NCBI GenBank assembly: GCA_934675625.1
Contig: CAKURH010000050.1
Location: 1 to 27,712 of the forward strand
Direction of reading: 5' to 3'
Origin: an uncultured Kiritimatiellota bacterium
GTDB taxonomy: Bacteria > Verrucomicrobiota > Kiritimatiellia > RFP12 > UBA1067
DNA length: 27,712 bases
Made by a program: the position numbers and the translations under genes. The notes below the pieces were generated by a model. The model had not been told where the DNA came from and did not search any database. It saw nothing but the letters and a program-made list of their open reading frames with translations. Shown here piece after piece: positions 1 to 7,912 of the stretch. How positions within the stretch are numbered: the first letter of the stretch is position 1; every line of letters starts with the position of its first letter.

Positions 1-71
1 GCGGGAAAACTGCACGTACGGTTCGATGAGGGGGCGGACGTACCCTGCGGGGGCGTCTCGCTCTACTCTAC
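1..71 (+). ncRNA. 3' end of a group II intron (domains V-VI), truncated by window edge
   Basis: The first bases read as the 3' half of a group II intron domain V: a GAAA-type loop (GCGGGAAAACTGC, 1-13) followed by the conserved strand ACGTACGGTTC (14-24). A domain VI-like stretch follows and ends in CTCTACTCTAC (61-71), a typical bacterial group II intron 3' terminus ending in AC. The 5' strand of domain V and the reverse transcriptase normally encoded in domain IV would lie upstream, outside the window. The exact 3' splice boundary at 71 is inferred from that terminal motif. This is recognition of a conserved RNA pattern, not a computed fold. Confidence 0.75.
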
Positions 72-76
72 ACCCC

Positions 77-102
77 AGTGGTAGGGTTCGAGTGGTAGGG
101 TT
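77..102. repeat. short direct repeat, two copies of AGTGGTAGGGTT
   Basis: AGTGGTAGGGTT occurs at 77-88 and again at 91-102, a period of 14 bp, a few bases past the predicted 3' intron end. It lies in the 3' exon flank. No function is evident; it could be a slippage product. Confidence 0.6.
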
Positions 103-143
103 GGTCCTGGACGCGATACCGTCCGCAGGGCTGAGAGCTTTGG

Positions 144-149
144 TATAAT
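144..149 (+). promoter_or_regulatory. extended -10 promoter, leaderless type, for the gene remnant at 157
   Basis: TGGTATAAT (141-149) is a perfect extended -10 (TGnTATAAT). Only seven bases separate it from the ATG at 157, so the predicted transcription start falls at or next to the start codon. There is no convincing -35 hexamer. Confidence 0.6.
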
Positions 150-156
150 ATGCGGC

Positions 157-279
157 ATGGCAAAGATCGCGACAGACATCTACGCATGCGAGAAGCTCCT
201 CGAATACGGGTTCACGTACATCGACAAGACCAATCGGCTCTGGCCGCTCGTCAACCTGTCGGTCGGCTGTGCGCGGTGA
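157..279 (+). pseudogene. truncated N-terminus of an AAA-ATPase-like / PD-(D/E)XK nuclease family protein
   Basis: This 40-codon frame contains TDIYACEKLLEYGFTYIDKT followed by NRLWPLVN. That resembles the opening of the large family annotated as AAA-ATPase_like (PF09820) with a C-terminal PD-(D/E)XK nuclease domain, whose members begin with a 'FEKLREGGYVYVDKT'-type motif and run to about 500 residues. Here the frame stops at 277-279, just where the family would approach its Walker A motif, and nothing resembling the remainder follows. It keeps a good extended -10 seven bases upstream, so it may still be transcribed. I read it as a deletion remnant beside a mobile intron. A genuine short peptide is possible but less likely. 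Confidence 0.6.
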
Positions 280-334
280 GAATAATGTGAAACAGGCTGA
301 GGCAAGAAATCTCAAAGTAGAAGAAAGGGAAGTC

Positions 335-2299
335 ATGAGAAAACTGAAAATGTTGATTGTCGCCGGCGCGTGTGTCGTCGCGGGCGGGGCGTTTGCCGCA
401 GGCGGGGCGTTGGCGCAGGGGCTCGCCGAACCGGCGATGGAGGTTCTGCCGCTCGGAAGCGTGCGTCCGAACGAGTGGCTGGTCGAGCAGCTGCAGAAAC
501 AGGCCAGCGGCCTCACGGGCCACGCCGAGGAGCTGTACGACGACATCGGGAAGTCCGACTGGCTGACCGGGGCGAACGTCGGCAAGGAGTATGCCTGGGA
601 GCGCGGCCCCTACTATGCGAAGGGCCTTGTCGCGCTGGCGCTCGTCCTCGACGACGCGAGCCTCAAGGCCAAGGCGCAGAAGTGGGTGGACGCCATTCTC
701 GGCTCTCAGCGGGCGGACGGCGACTTCGGCCCGAAGGCGCGGAACTGGTGGGCGAACATGATTGCGCTCTGGCTGTTGCGTGACTGGTGCGAGGCGACGT
801 GCGACGTGCGCGTCGTGCCGTTCCTCGAACGCTACTTCGCGTTCCAGCGCGCGGCGTTCGCGGACTATCCGCTCGCCGCCGAGTCGAAGTGGGCGGCCGC
901 ACGTGCGGGCGACGAGCTGGACGTCGTGCTGTGGCTCTACCGCCGCACGCGCAAGGCCGAATGGCTCGACTTCGCGCGGACGGTCTCGGCCCAGTCGGCG
1001 GACTGGACGACCTACTACTATCGGGGCGGCGATCCGGCGGGGCCGAACGCGAACGGCTGCCGCAGCCACATCGTGAACTTCATGCAGGGACTGAAGACGC
1101 CCGCCCTCCAGTCCCTGCTCGACGGCGACGTGCGCAAGCGCGGCGCCTACGCGGCGGCGTTCGCCCCCGACGGCTGGGCGATGCGCCTGTATGGGCGGCC
1201 CGACCGCATGGTCAACGGCTCCGAGCCGCTGTCCGACCGCAGCGCGTCGGGCGGCACGGAGCTCTGCGCGATCGCCGAGCGCATCCTGAGCTGCCAGACC
1301 GTCCTCGCGGCGACGGGCGACCTCTCGGCGGCGGACGACCTGGAGATCGTCGCCTACAATTCCCTGCCGGCGACGCTTGCGAAGGACGTGCGCGGCATGC
1401 GCTACTACTGTCTCCTCAACCAGCCGTCGTGCGAGGACAAGCCCCTCCTCTTCGCGAACAACGGGGCGGGCAGCGGGGCCAACCGCAACGGCGCGATCTG
1501 CCCGGGGCCGCACGCGGGCTTCGGCTGCTGCCGCTCGAACTTCCACTTCGCGTGGCCGAAGTTCGTGCAGTCGATGTGGATGCGCCGGGGCGGCGGCCTC
1601 GCGGCAGTCGCCTATGGGCCGTGCCGCGTGACGGCGGAGGTCGGCGGGCGCACGGTGACGCTGGCGATGTCGACGGGCTATCCGTTCGACGGCAAGGTCG
1701 AGATCCGCGTTCTCTCCGGCGGCGGACGCTTCCCGATCTTCGCGCGCGTGCCGCACTGGAGCGGTCTGCCGGACGCCGGACAGTTCCGCACGTTCGAACG
1801 CGACTGGAAGCCGGGCGAGACGATCGAGCTGGACTTCCCGTGGACGACGCGGCTGTCGTTCTGGGAACGGGACGCCGTGGCGGTGATGCGCGGGCCGCTC
1901 CTCTTCGCGCTCCACCTGCCGGCGGAGGAGAAGGTCGTGCCGCGTTACGCGGTGCCGTTCGAGAACCGTGAGATTGCGTCCGACGCCGCGTTTCCGCGCA
2001 AGGAGATCCGTCCGGCGGCGGCCTGGAACTACGCGCTGCTGCTGAACCCTGACCGCACGCTCGCCGGCGCGACGGTCGAGGACGAGGGCGACGAAAGCGT
2101 GTTCATCCGCGCCCGTGCCGTGAGGACGGACTTCGGCGGCTGGGGGTACATGCGCGACGTGACGACGGGCCGCGCGGTCGATCCGCCGCCGTCGCCCGTG
2201 CCGGACGAGGGCGGCCGCGTCGAGACGGTGGCGCTCGTGCCGATGGGGCTGACGGAGATCCGCATCGCGCTCTTCCCGTGGATGAACGCGCGAGACTGA
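335..2299 (+). CDS. secreted glycoside hydrolase family 127-type (DUF1680) protein, putative beta-L-arabinofuranosidase
   Basis: This protein of about 654 residues begins with a signal peptide (MRKLK, a hydrophobic alanine/valine core, then a likely cut after GALAQ). I chose the ATG at 335 because AAGGGA lies four bases upstream and the signal peptide starts there; an in-frame GTG at 269 would add a charged extension before it. The body is an alpha/alpha-barrel GH127-like sequence. The zinc-binding set of this family appears conserved: the E309-L-C311 pair (TELCAIAE) and the adjacent cysteines C398/C399 (GFGCCRSNF). In characterised GH127 enzymes the equivalent residues are Glu338, Cys340, Cys417 and the nucleophile Cys418. 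The Glu at 297 could be the acid/base residue. Substrate is inferred from family only; related families (GH146, uncharacterised DUF1680) differ in linkage. It should act outside the cytoplasm on arabinose-containing or similar glycans. Confidence 0.85.
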   Translation: MRKLKMLIVAGACVVAGGAFAAGGALAQGLAEPAMEVLPLGSVRPNEWLVEQLQKQASGLTGHAEELYDDIGKSDWLTGANVGKEYAWERGPYYAKGLVALALVLDDASLKAKAQKWVDAILGSQRADGDFGPKARNWWANMIALWLLRDWCEATCDVRVVPFLERYFAFQRAAFADYPLAAESKWAAARAGDELDVVLWLYRRTRKAEWLDFARTVSAQSADWTTYYYRGGDPAGPNANGCRSHIVNFMQGLKTPALQSLLDGDVRKRGAYAAAFAPDGWAMRLYGRPDRMVNGSEPLSDRSASGGTELCAIAERILSCQTVLAATGDLSAADDLEIVAYNSLPATLAKDVRGMRYYCLLNQPSCEDKPLLFANNGAGSGANRNGAICPGPHAGFGCCRSNFHFAWPKFVQSMWMRRGGGLAAVAYGPCRVTAEVGGRTVTLAMSTGYPFDGKVEIRVLSGGGRFPIFARVPHWSGLPDAGQFRTFERDWKPGETIELDFPWTTRLSFWERDAVAVMRGPLLFALHLPAEEKVVPRYAVPFENREIASDAAFPRKEIRPAAAWNYALLLNPDRTLAGATVEDEGDESVFIRARAVRTDFGGWGYMRDVTTGRAVDPPPSPVPDEGGRVETVALVPMGLTEIRIALFPWMNARD

Positions 2300-2312
2300 C
2301 GCTCGGATATGG

Positions 2313-2318
2313 TATAAT
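2313..2318 (+). promoter_or_regulatory. extended -10 promoter of argH, leaderless type
   Basis: TGGTATAAT (2310-2318) lies eight bases before the argH ATG at 2327. It sits in the 27-bp gap after the glycosidase stop codon, so argH has its own promoter. No Shine-Dalgarno sequence can fit between the predicted start site and ATG. Confidence 0.65.
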
Positions 2319-2326
2319 CTCCCGCC

Positions 2327-3712
2327 ATGAAGAAGCAGACCATCACCGACAACACCATTGATTCCGACGTGCTGACCTACACGGTCGGCGAAGACCCCGT
2401 CCTCGACCTCGCGCTCGCGAAGTGGGACTGCATGGGCACCGCCGCGCACGTGACGATGCTCTCCGAGATGAAGGGGCTGAAGAAGCCGATCGTCACGAAG
2501 TCCGAGGCGGCGAAGGTGCGCAAGGAACTCGCGCGAATCGTCCGCGCCGCCGCCGAGGGGAAGTTCGCCATCCGCGAGGATGACCAGGACGTCCACATGG
2601 CCGTCGAGCGTCTGCTGACCGAGCGGCTCGGCGACCTCGGCAAGAAGATCCACACGGGCCGCTCCCGCAACGACCAGGTGGCCGTGGACGTGCGCCTGCA
2701 CATGAAGAGCGAGATCCTCGAGACGGAGAAGGAGGTCTGCGCGCTCGCGGCGGAGCTCTGCTCGTTCGGCTTCGACGCGGGGCCGATTCCGCTCGTCGGG
2801 CGCACGCATCTGCAGCCCGCGATGCCGTCCACGGTCGAGATGTGGGCGACGGGCCATGCCGAGATGATCGTCGACCAGCTCGCGAACTTCGAGGCGGCCT
2901 ACGCGCTCGCCGACCTGAACCCGCTCGGCTCCGCCGCCGGCTACGGCGTGCCGCTGCCGCTCGACCGCGCGCGTACGACGCAGCTGCTCGGCTTCCGGCG
3001 CACGCTGCACAACTGCTTCGGCGCGTCGATGGCGCGCGGCGAATGCGAGGCGAGCCTCCTCTCGGCGCTCGCGCAGCTCATGTGCGTCCTCTCGCGCCTC
3101 GCCGAGGACCTGATCCTCTTCTCGATGCCGGAGTTCGCCTACTTCAAGCTGCCGCGCGCCTACTGCACGGGCTCGTCGATCATGCCGCAGAAGTTCAACC
3201 CCGACGTGCTGGAGCTCGTGCGCGGCAAGACGGCGCAGGTCATCGGCTGGCAGACGGCGGCCCTCACGCTCCTGCACGCGATGCCGGGCGGCTACAACCG
3301 CGACCTGCAGGACGCGAAGCTCCTCTACATGAAGGGGCTGGAGACGACGCGCACGACGCTCCGCATTCTCGCGAAGGTCGTCGCGGGGCTGAAGGTCAAC
3401 GCGGACAACTGCCGCGAGGCGTTCACGCCGGGCGTCTTCGCGACGGACGTCGCGCTCGCGAAGGTCGCGGCGGGCATGCCGTGGCGCGACGCCTACCATG
3501 CGGTGCGCGACCAGTTCGCCGCGCTCTACGAGGGCAAGCCGGCCGAAGTCGCGAACCTCGACCCGGACAAACAGGTCGCGCTGAAGACGCACGAGGGCAC
3601 GTGCCTCGGGCTCGACCACGAGCTGTACCAGACGCGCATTTCCGAGGCCGTGGCCTCGGCCGACCGTCGTCTCGCCGCGCTGGAGACGTGCTGCCGGCGA
3701 CTGCTGAAGTAA
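2327..3712 (+). CDS. argH: argininosuccinate lyase
   Basis: At 461 residues this is the usual length for argininosuccinate lyase, which splits argininosuccinate into arginine and fumarate in the last step of arginine synthesis; the family forms cytoplasmic homotetramers. The fumarase/aspartase-superfamily signature is GSSIMPQKFNPD (282-293), with the catalytic serine in the flexible loop at S283/S284. GRTHLQPAMPST carries the conserved Thr160-His161, and HTGRSRNDQVAVD is the substrate-binding HTGRSRN motif. The Phe in PQKFNPD replaces the more common Lys (PQKKNPD). The start is fixed by a -10 element eight bases upstream, which implies a leaderless message. The DUF1275 gene follows after nine bases and is probably co-transcribed. 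This is a housekeeping gene embedded among sugar-utilisation genes. Confidence 0.95.
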   Translation: MKKQTITDNTIDSDVLTYTVGEDPVLDLALAKWDCMGTAAHVTMLSEMKGLKKPIVTKSEAAKVRKELARIVRAAAEGKFAIREDDQDVHMAVERLLTERLGDLGKKIHTGRSRNDQVAVDVRLHMKSEILETEKEVCALAAELCSFGFDAGPIPLVGRTHLQPAMPSTVEMWATGHAEMIVDQLANFEAAYALADLNPLGSAAGYGVPLPLDRARTTQLLGFRRTLHNCFGASMARGECEASLLSALAQLMCVLSRLAEDLILFSMPEFAYFKLPRAYCTGSSIMPQKFNPDVLELVRGKTAQVIGWQTAALTLLHAMPGGYNRDLQDAKLLYMKGLETTRTTLRILAKVVAGLKVNADNCREAFTPGVFATDVALAKVAAGMPWRDAYHAVRDQFAALYEGKPAEVANLDPDKQVALKTHEGTCLGLDHELYQTRISEAVASADRRLAALETCCRRLLK

Positions 3713-3721
3713 GCAGGGGCG

Positions 3722-4408
3722 ATGCGGCGCGAACGCGAGGAGCGGTTGCTGGCGGCCTGTCTGCTGAGCGCGGCGGGCGGGTTTACGGACGTCTACTCCT
3801 ATCTCTTTCGCGGCGGCGTGTTCGCGAACGCCGTGACGGGAAACCTGGTGATCCTGGGCCTGCGGCTGGCGGCGGGCGACACCCTTGGCGCGTTGCATGG
3901 CGTGTGCGCCGTCCTGGCCTACGGCGCGGGGGTCGTGTTCGCGAATGTGATTCACGCGCGCTATGCGCACGTCCGCCGTCTGGGCTGGCATCAGGTCGTC
4001 CTGTGGATCGAGGCGGTGCTGCTGGCGGTCGTCGTCTGCCTGCCGAGCGGCTCCGGCGATTTTGCGGTGGCGGCCGTGATTGCGTTCGTCTGCGCCCTAC
4101 AGGTGCAGACGTTCCGCCGCGTTCACGGCCTCCCATTCGCCTCGACCATGTGCACGGGCAACCTGCGGAGCGGGGCGGACGCCCTCTACCAGTGGATGAT
4201 CCGCGCCGATCCGAACGGGCTCTCGAAGACGCGGCACTATGCGCTCGTCATCGTGTGCTTCGTCTCCGGCGCCGTGGTGGGCGCCTTGCTCCTGAGGGGG
4301 CTGGGCGCGCATGCGTTCGCTCTCGTCCCCGCGACGCTGGTCGTCGTCTCGCTGCTCGTCCATCGCCGTCCGGCGGCTTGGCTGCGATGGCTGCGGCGTC
4401 GCTCCTAG
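3722..4408 (+). CDS. YoaK/DUF1275 family integral membrane protein
   Basis: This 228-residue protein has roughly six hydrophobic segments. It carries the family hallmarks: AGGFTDVYSYL near the N-terminus, GGVFANAVTGNLVILG, and FASTMCTGNLRS in the second half. These repeated 'TGN' motifs are typical of the DUF1275 (YoaK) family of small membrane proteins of unknown function. It starts nine bases after argH, with AGGGG just ahead of the ATG, so it is almost certainly in the same transcript. The stop codon directly abuts the first copy of the 39-bp promoter element. The biochemical role is unknown; I assign none. Confidence 0.85.
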   Translation: MRREREERLLAACLLSAAGGFTDVYSYLFRGGVFANAVTGNLVILGLRLAAGDTLGALHGVCAVLAYGAGVVFANVIHARYAHVRRLGWHQVVLWIEAVLLAVVVCLPSGSGDFAVAAVIAFVCALQVQTFRRVHGLPFASTMCTGNLRSGADALYQWMIRADPNGLSKTRHYALVIVCFVSGAVVGALLLRGLGAHAFALVPATLVVVSLLVHRRPAAWLRWLRRRS

Positions 4409-4469
4409 ATGTTCGCAGAAACGCAAAGTGTGGAGGTGAACGCAGGGCGTCGCGGCGATGTGGTAAAAT
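4409..4469 (+). promoter_or_regulatory. 39-bp regulatory element copy 1 plus -10 box, promoter of the NanA-like gene
   Basis: The element occupies 4409-4447 (ATGTTCGCAGAAACGCAAAG, a variable stretch, then GTGAACGCAGGG) and begins at the base after the DUF1275 stop codon. The -10 hexamer TAAAAT (4464-4469, preceded by TGG) begins 53 bp after the GTTCGC arm. Arms GTTCGC and GTGAAC are an imperfect inverted repeat. A spaced leader and a Shine-Dalgarno sequence (GAGGA, 4488-4492) follow. The element overlaps where a -35 hexamer would be. Confidence 0.75.
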
Positions 4470-4499
4470 GCGCGTCAAAACTCGAACGAGGACGCATTC

Positions 4500-5420
4500 A
4501 TGGACACGCATTTGACCGAGAGCTGCTTCAGGAAAATGGGCGGGGCCTACGCCGCGCTCTTCACGCCGTATGACGCGCAAGGGCGCGTCAACCCTGAGAT
4601 GATCGCGAAGATCATCGACTATGGCCTCGCGAACGGCCTCAACGGCTTCTATCTCACGGGCACGACGGGCGAATGGTGGCTCCTGTCGCTGGAGGAGCGC
4701 AAGCTCGTGATGGAGGCCGCCGTGCGTGCGACGAGGGGTCGCTGCAAGCTCATCGCCCACGTCGGCGCGAACCGCACGGACGACGCGGTCGTCCTCGCGC
4801 GCCATGCGGCGAAGGTCGGCATCGACTGGATCTCGTCCATCACGCCGCAGCTTTACCGCACCTCGTTCGATGCGGCCTTCTACCACTACAAGGCAATCGC
4901 GGCGGCGACCGACCTGCCGTTTCTCGTCTATTCGATGGGTTCTGCGCTCGTGCCGGAACGCGATGTGCGCCTCTTCGACCTGCCGAACGTGAAGGGCATC
5001 AAGTACACGGGGCGCGACTACTTCGCCGCGCAGTGCCTGAAGCGGCGGCTCGGCAAGGAGACGATCTGGTTCGCGGGCTGCGACGAGCAGCTCCTCTGCG
5101 GCCTCGCGCTCGGCAATGTCTTCTCGGGAGGCATCGGCACGACCTACAACATCATCCCGCGCCACTTCGCGGACATCTGCCGGCTCGCCGCGAAGGGCGA
5201 CTTCCGGGCGGCGGCGAAGGTTCAGGACGAGGCGAACCGCGTCGTCGAGCTGATGATTGAGTCGGACAACTGGAGCTACCGCAAGGCGATGATGAAGTTC
5301 ATCGGCTTGGACTGCGGCTGGTTCCGCCGTCCCTTCGAGCCGCTGACCGCCGCGCAATACCGGGCCTACGCCCGCCGCTTCGCCGCCCTCGGCGTCGTGA
5401 AGGCCAACCAGGCGGCTTGA
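4500..5420 (+). CDS. nanA: N-acetylneuraminate lyase-like protein of the DapA/NanA aldolase family
   Basis: This 306-residue TIM-barrel class I aldolase has the length usual for the family. Visible motifs are GTTGEWWLLSLEERK (phosphate/carboxylate-binding loop), Tyr144 in FLVYSMG, the Schiff-base lysine K168 in GIKYTGRDYF, and GCDEQLLCGLALG followed by GGIGTTYNI. The last two resemble the GYDE and GIGSTYN motifs of sialic acid lyases more than dihydrodipicolinate synthases. The proposed reaction is cleavage of N-acetylneuraminate to N-acetylmannosamine and pyruvate in the cytoplasm. Neighbouring BNR enzymes and a mutarotase-type transporter support that reading. The start has GAGGA seven bases upstream. 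The symbol is a family-level assignment; other 2-keto-3-deoxy sugar acid aldolases of this superfamily remain possible. No nanE or nanK is present in the window. Confidence 0.75.
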   Translation: MDTHLTESCFRKMGGAYAALFTPYDAQGRVNPEMIAKIIDYGLANGLNGFYLTGTTGEWWLLSLEERKLVMEAAVRATRGRCKLIAHVGANRTDDAVVLARHAAKVGIDWISSITPQLYRTSFDAAFYHYKAIAAATDLPFLVYSMGSALVPERDVRLFDLPNVKGIKYTGRDYFAAQCLKRRLGKETIWFAGCDEQLLCGLALGNVFSGGIGTTYNIIPRHFADICRLAAKGDFRAAAKVQDEANRVVELMIESDNWSYRKAMMKFIGLDCGWFRRPFEPLTAAQYRAYARRFAALGVVKANQAA

Positions 5421-5475
5421 CGGTCACGCATCGTCTCGCACGGTTTCGTGTCCTGTCGGGTTTCGGAGAAAATGC

Positions 5476-5481
5476 TATAAT
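5476..5481 (+). promoter_or_regulatory. extended -10 promoter of the AraC-family regulator, leaderless type
   Basis: TGCTATAAT (5473-5481) is followed by only six bases (GCCGCC) before ATG 5488. This predicts transcription initiating at the start codon. It is the only promoter signal in the 67-bp gap after the aldolase gene. Confidence 0.65.
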
Positions 5482-5487
5482 GCCGCC

Positions 5488-6399
5488 ATGATTTCCGAAA
5501 GGATACGTTCTGCCCCCTACACGACCAGTCCGCTTGTCGAGAGCAAGGATCGGCGCGTGGTCGATTTGTCGTCCGTCGGCTTCCCGGAAGTCCCCGTTCT
5601 CGGCATGAGCCGGACGTCGTGCGCGACCGAGGGCTCGATTTTCCATCGCCACCGCCAGTGCATGGAGATTACGCTGTGTGTGCGCGGCTCGGTCAAGTTC
5701 GACTGCGGCGACAGGGCCTACACGCTGATGCCGGGCACGGTGTTCGCCTCGCAGCCGGAAGACATCCACCGTCTGCGGATGAATCCGCGCGGTGCGCGGC
5801 TCTGCTGGCTTTTCTTCCGGCTGCCGAAGCGCGGCGAAACGGCCTTGGGGCTGTCCGCCGACGAGACGGCCTTTCTCGTGCAGCGGCTCAAGGGGCTGCC
5901 GAACAAGTCGTTTGCCGCGTCGGACGACGTGCGCCGGGCGTTTCTCGACCTTTTTGCCGCCTATGACCTGCGCGACGAATCGACGGCGGGGCGGACGCTC
6001 CTTCTGCGCGTCGCGCTGCTTCGCCTTCTGACGGCAGTCGTTGCATCGGGCGGCAGTGCGTGCGAGCGCAGTCACGAGCGCGTCTTCGGTGCGCTGATTG
6101 ACCGGATCCGTCGCCATCCCGAAAAGGACTACGGCGTGGATCGGCTGGTTTCCGAGACGAACCTTTCACCCAACACGATTCTGTCGCGTTTCCGCAACCT
6201 GACGGGGCTTCCGCCGCAGGCGTTTGTCATGAAGTGCCGCATCCGGCGGGCGATGGATCTGCTCTCGAAGGGCGCGGTCAGCATCACGGATCTCGCATCC
6301 GAACTCGGCTTCTCCTCCTCGCAGCACTTCGCCACGCGCTTCCGCCAGGAGACGGGCCTGACGCCGAAAGCCTGGCGCGCGCAGCACCGAACGCCGTGA
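5488..6399 (+). CDS. AraC-family transcriptional regulator with N-terminal cupin-like sensor domain
   Basis: This 303-residue protein has a cupin-like N-terminal half (SIFHRHRQCMEITLCVRGSV, then MPGTVFASQPEDIHRL) and a C-terminal AraC double helix-turn-helix from about residue 200. The first helix-turn-helix is in GVDRLVSETNLSPNTILSRF and the second in SITDLASELGFSSSQHFATR, followed by the conserved F-R-x-x-x-G-x-T-P-K-A-W ending. The family usually senses a sugar through the cupin domain and activates nearby catabolic genes. Its position beside the NanA-like gene and close to promoters sharing the 39-bp element makes it a candidate for the protein that binds that element. This is inference from proximity; its own promoter lacks the element. 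Confidence 0.9.
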   Translation: MISERIRSAPYTTSPLVESKDRRVVDLSSVGFPEVPVLGMSRTSCATEGSIFHRHRQCMEITLCVRGSVKFDCGDRAYTLMPGTVFASQPEDIHRLRMNPRGARLCWLFFRLPKRGETALGLSADETAFLVQRLKGLPNKSFAASDDVRRAFLDLFAAYDLRDESTAGRTLLLRVALLRLLTAVVASGGSACERSHERVFGALIDRIRRHPEKDYGVDRLVSETNLSPNTILSRFRNLTGLPPQAFVMKCRIRRAMDLLSKGAVSITDLASELGFSSSQHFATRFRQETGLTPKAWRAQHRTP

Positions 6400-6413
6400 A
6401 CTTCGGATTTTGG

Positions 6414-6419
6414 TATAAT
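6414..6419 (+). promoter_or_regulatory. extended -10 promoter of the AlbA_2-domain regulator
   Basis: TGGTATAAT (6411-6419) begins about a dozen bases after the AraC-type stop codon. The ATG at 6437 is 17 bases past the hexamer, giving a leader of roughly ten bases with no Shine-Dalgarno-like sequence. Confidence 0.6.
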
Positions 6420-6436
6420 GCGAAACCATAAACCTT

Positions 6437-7882
6437 ATGACGCTTGATGAACTGAAAGAATTGATTGCGGGCGGTGAGGGCGATCGTCTTGAATTTAAGG
6501 AAACGACAGGCCAACGTGGCGAGGCGTGTCGGACGCTGTGTGCGTTTCTGAACGGAAATGGTGGAACGGTCGTTTTCGGCGTATCTCGCAAGGGCAAGCT
6601 GACGGGGCAGTTCGTGAGCGATGAGACGAAGAAGGACCTTGCCCGTTCGTTCTGCGACTTTGAGCCGGGAATTGAGATTCCGACCGAGTATGTGTCCGTA
6701 AGCGAATCGCATCAGGCCATCGTGTGCCGTGTGGCGGGCGGCATGCAGAAGTCGTATGCCTATGCCGGACGACCCTATCGGCGCGTTCAGTCCACGACCA
6801 CACGGATGCCGCAGGAGCAGTACGCCCTGTTGATCGCCGCTCGCGGTGGTTTTCAGAGCAAGTGGGAACAGCAAGGGGACGAGAATGTTTCATTGGCCGA
6901 TGTTGATCTTGACGAAGTGACGCGAACGGCGAAGATCGCCGTTGCCGAGGGACGTCTTCCACAGGACATAGACGTCAATGATCCCGAAGACCTGCTTCGT
7001 CGTTTTGGATTGCTCAAGGGCGGTCAGCCACTGAATGGTGCGTTGGCGCTCTTCGGCAAGAGGCTGATGTGCTATCCGCAGTGCATCTTGAAGATGGCTT
7101 GGTTCAAGGGCAAGGACAAGACGGTTTTCCTCGACAACCGCATGGTTGAAGGTAACATCATTCAGCTCCAGTCTGAGGCGATGGCGTTCTGTTTCAAGCA
7201 CCTCAACCTCTCCGGTGTGGTGCGCGGTCTTTACCGTGAGGAAGAACTTGAGATTCCCGCCGAGGCCTTGCGCGAGGCGATCATCAATGCGCTGGCCCAT
7301 CGCCTCTACACGAGTAGCGGTTCTGTATCGCTCGCGATCTATGAAGACCGCGTCGAAATCTCCAATCCCGGCAACTTCAATCCCGAAGTCGCCTCGCAGG
7401 GGGCGTTCCCTGGCATGGCCTCGACCCCGCGCAATCCGATCATCGCGAAGGTGCTCTACCTCCGCAAGGCCATTGAGATGTGGGGACGCGGCATTGGACT
7501 CATCGTCAATGCTTGTGAGAAAGCCCGAATCGCCGCCCCGAGAATCTACGAAGATCACGGATTCATCTATACCGTCTTCACCCGCCCCACCGTTCAGGAG
7601 TGGAAGAACAGGGTCGGAGAGGTAAGACGTGCGGGTAATGCAATTTCAAATGAGGGAAATGAGGGTAATCATGAGGGAAATGAGGGAAATCCCGAGCGTC
7701 TTTTAAAGGCCGTTCAACTCAACCCAAGAATTACGATTGCAGAACTGGGGAAATCCCTTCGGCTTTCTCATGCAACGATTGAACGAGTGCAAAAAGCCCT
7801 GCAAAAAGCCGGACGCCTTCGTCGCATTGGGGGTACACGTGGACATTGGGAGGTCTGTGAACTTCCAAAAGATGTGTCCTAA
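6437..7882 (+). CDS. AlbA_2 (Schlafen-type) DNA-binding / GHKL ATPase-like / winged-helix regulator
   Basis: This 481-residue protein belongs to the widespread group annotated as 'putative transcriptional regulator' or 'AlbA family DNA-binding domain-containing protein' (COG2865). The N-terminal AlbA_2 domain is marked by GDRLEFKETTGQRGEACRTL then NGNGGTVVFGV. A GHKL/HATPase_c_4-like segment begins at R279 (REAIINALAHRLYTSSGSV) and includes EDRVEISNPGNF. The C-terminal winged helix is ITIAELGKSLRLSHATIERV, ending GTRGHWEV. Between the last two is a low-complexity NEG repeat linker from residue 405. Such proteins are common accessory genes; some sit in defence or mobile loci. Base composition is visibly less GC-rich than the sugar genes, suggesting separate origin. 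Its target is not deducible. Confidence 0.8.
   Translation: MTLDELKELIAGGEGDRLEFKETTGQRGEACRTLCAFLNGNGGTVVFGVSRKGKLTGQFVSDETKKDLARSFCDFEPGIEIPTEYVSVSESHQAIVCRVAGGMQKSYAYAGRPYRRVQSTTTRMPQEQYALLIAARGGFQSKWEQQGDENVSLADVDLDEVTRTAKIAVAEGRLPQDIDVNDPEDLLRRFGLLKGGQPLNGALALFGKRLMCYPQCILKMAWFKGKDKTVFLDNRMVEGNIIQLQSEAMAFCFKHLNLSGVVRGLYREEELEIPAEALREAIINALAHRLYTSSGSVSLAIYEDRVEISNPGNFNPEVASQGAFPGMASTPRNPIIAKVLYLRKAIEMWGRGIGLIVNACEKARIAAPRIYEDHGFIYTVFTRPTVQEWKNRVGEVRRAGNAISNEGNEGNHEGNEGNPERLLKAVQLNPRITIAELGKSLRLSHATIERVQKALQKAGRLRRIGGTRGHWEVCELPKDVS
7649..7690 (+). repeat. AATGAGGGA minisatellite inside the regulator linker
   Basis: Nine-base units of AATGAGGGA or close variants (7649, 7658, 7679, with an imperfect AATCAT-GAGGGA unit at 7667-7678) encode an NEGNEGN-type linker of the regulator. 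Because the unit is nine bases, copy-number change would preserve the reading frame and only alter linker length. Confidence 0.8.
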
Positions 7883-7912
7883 TTTACAATCTGCCAAATT
7901 TGTGAAGATGTC

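Noticed and set aside
251..3991. Very long minus-strand open frame opposite the GH127 and argH genes
   Set aside because: It is arginine-rich, low in complexity and mirrors the + strand codon bias at about this GC. The opposite strand encodes two proteins with clear catalytic motifs.
2327..4408. argH-DUF1275 as part of the glycan regulon
   Set aside because: They have their own leaderless promoter without the 39-bp element and argH is a biosynthetic gene, so the placement is probably incidental.
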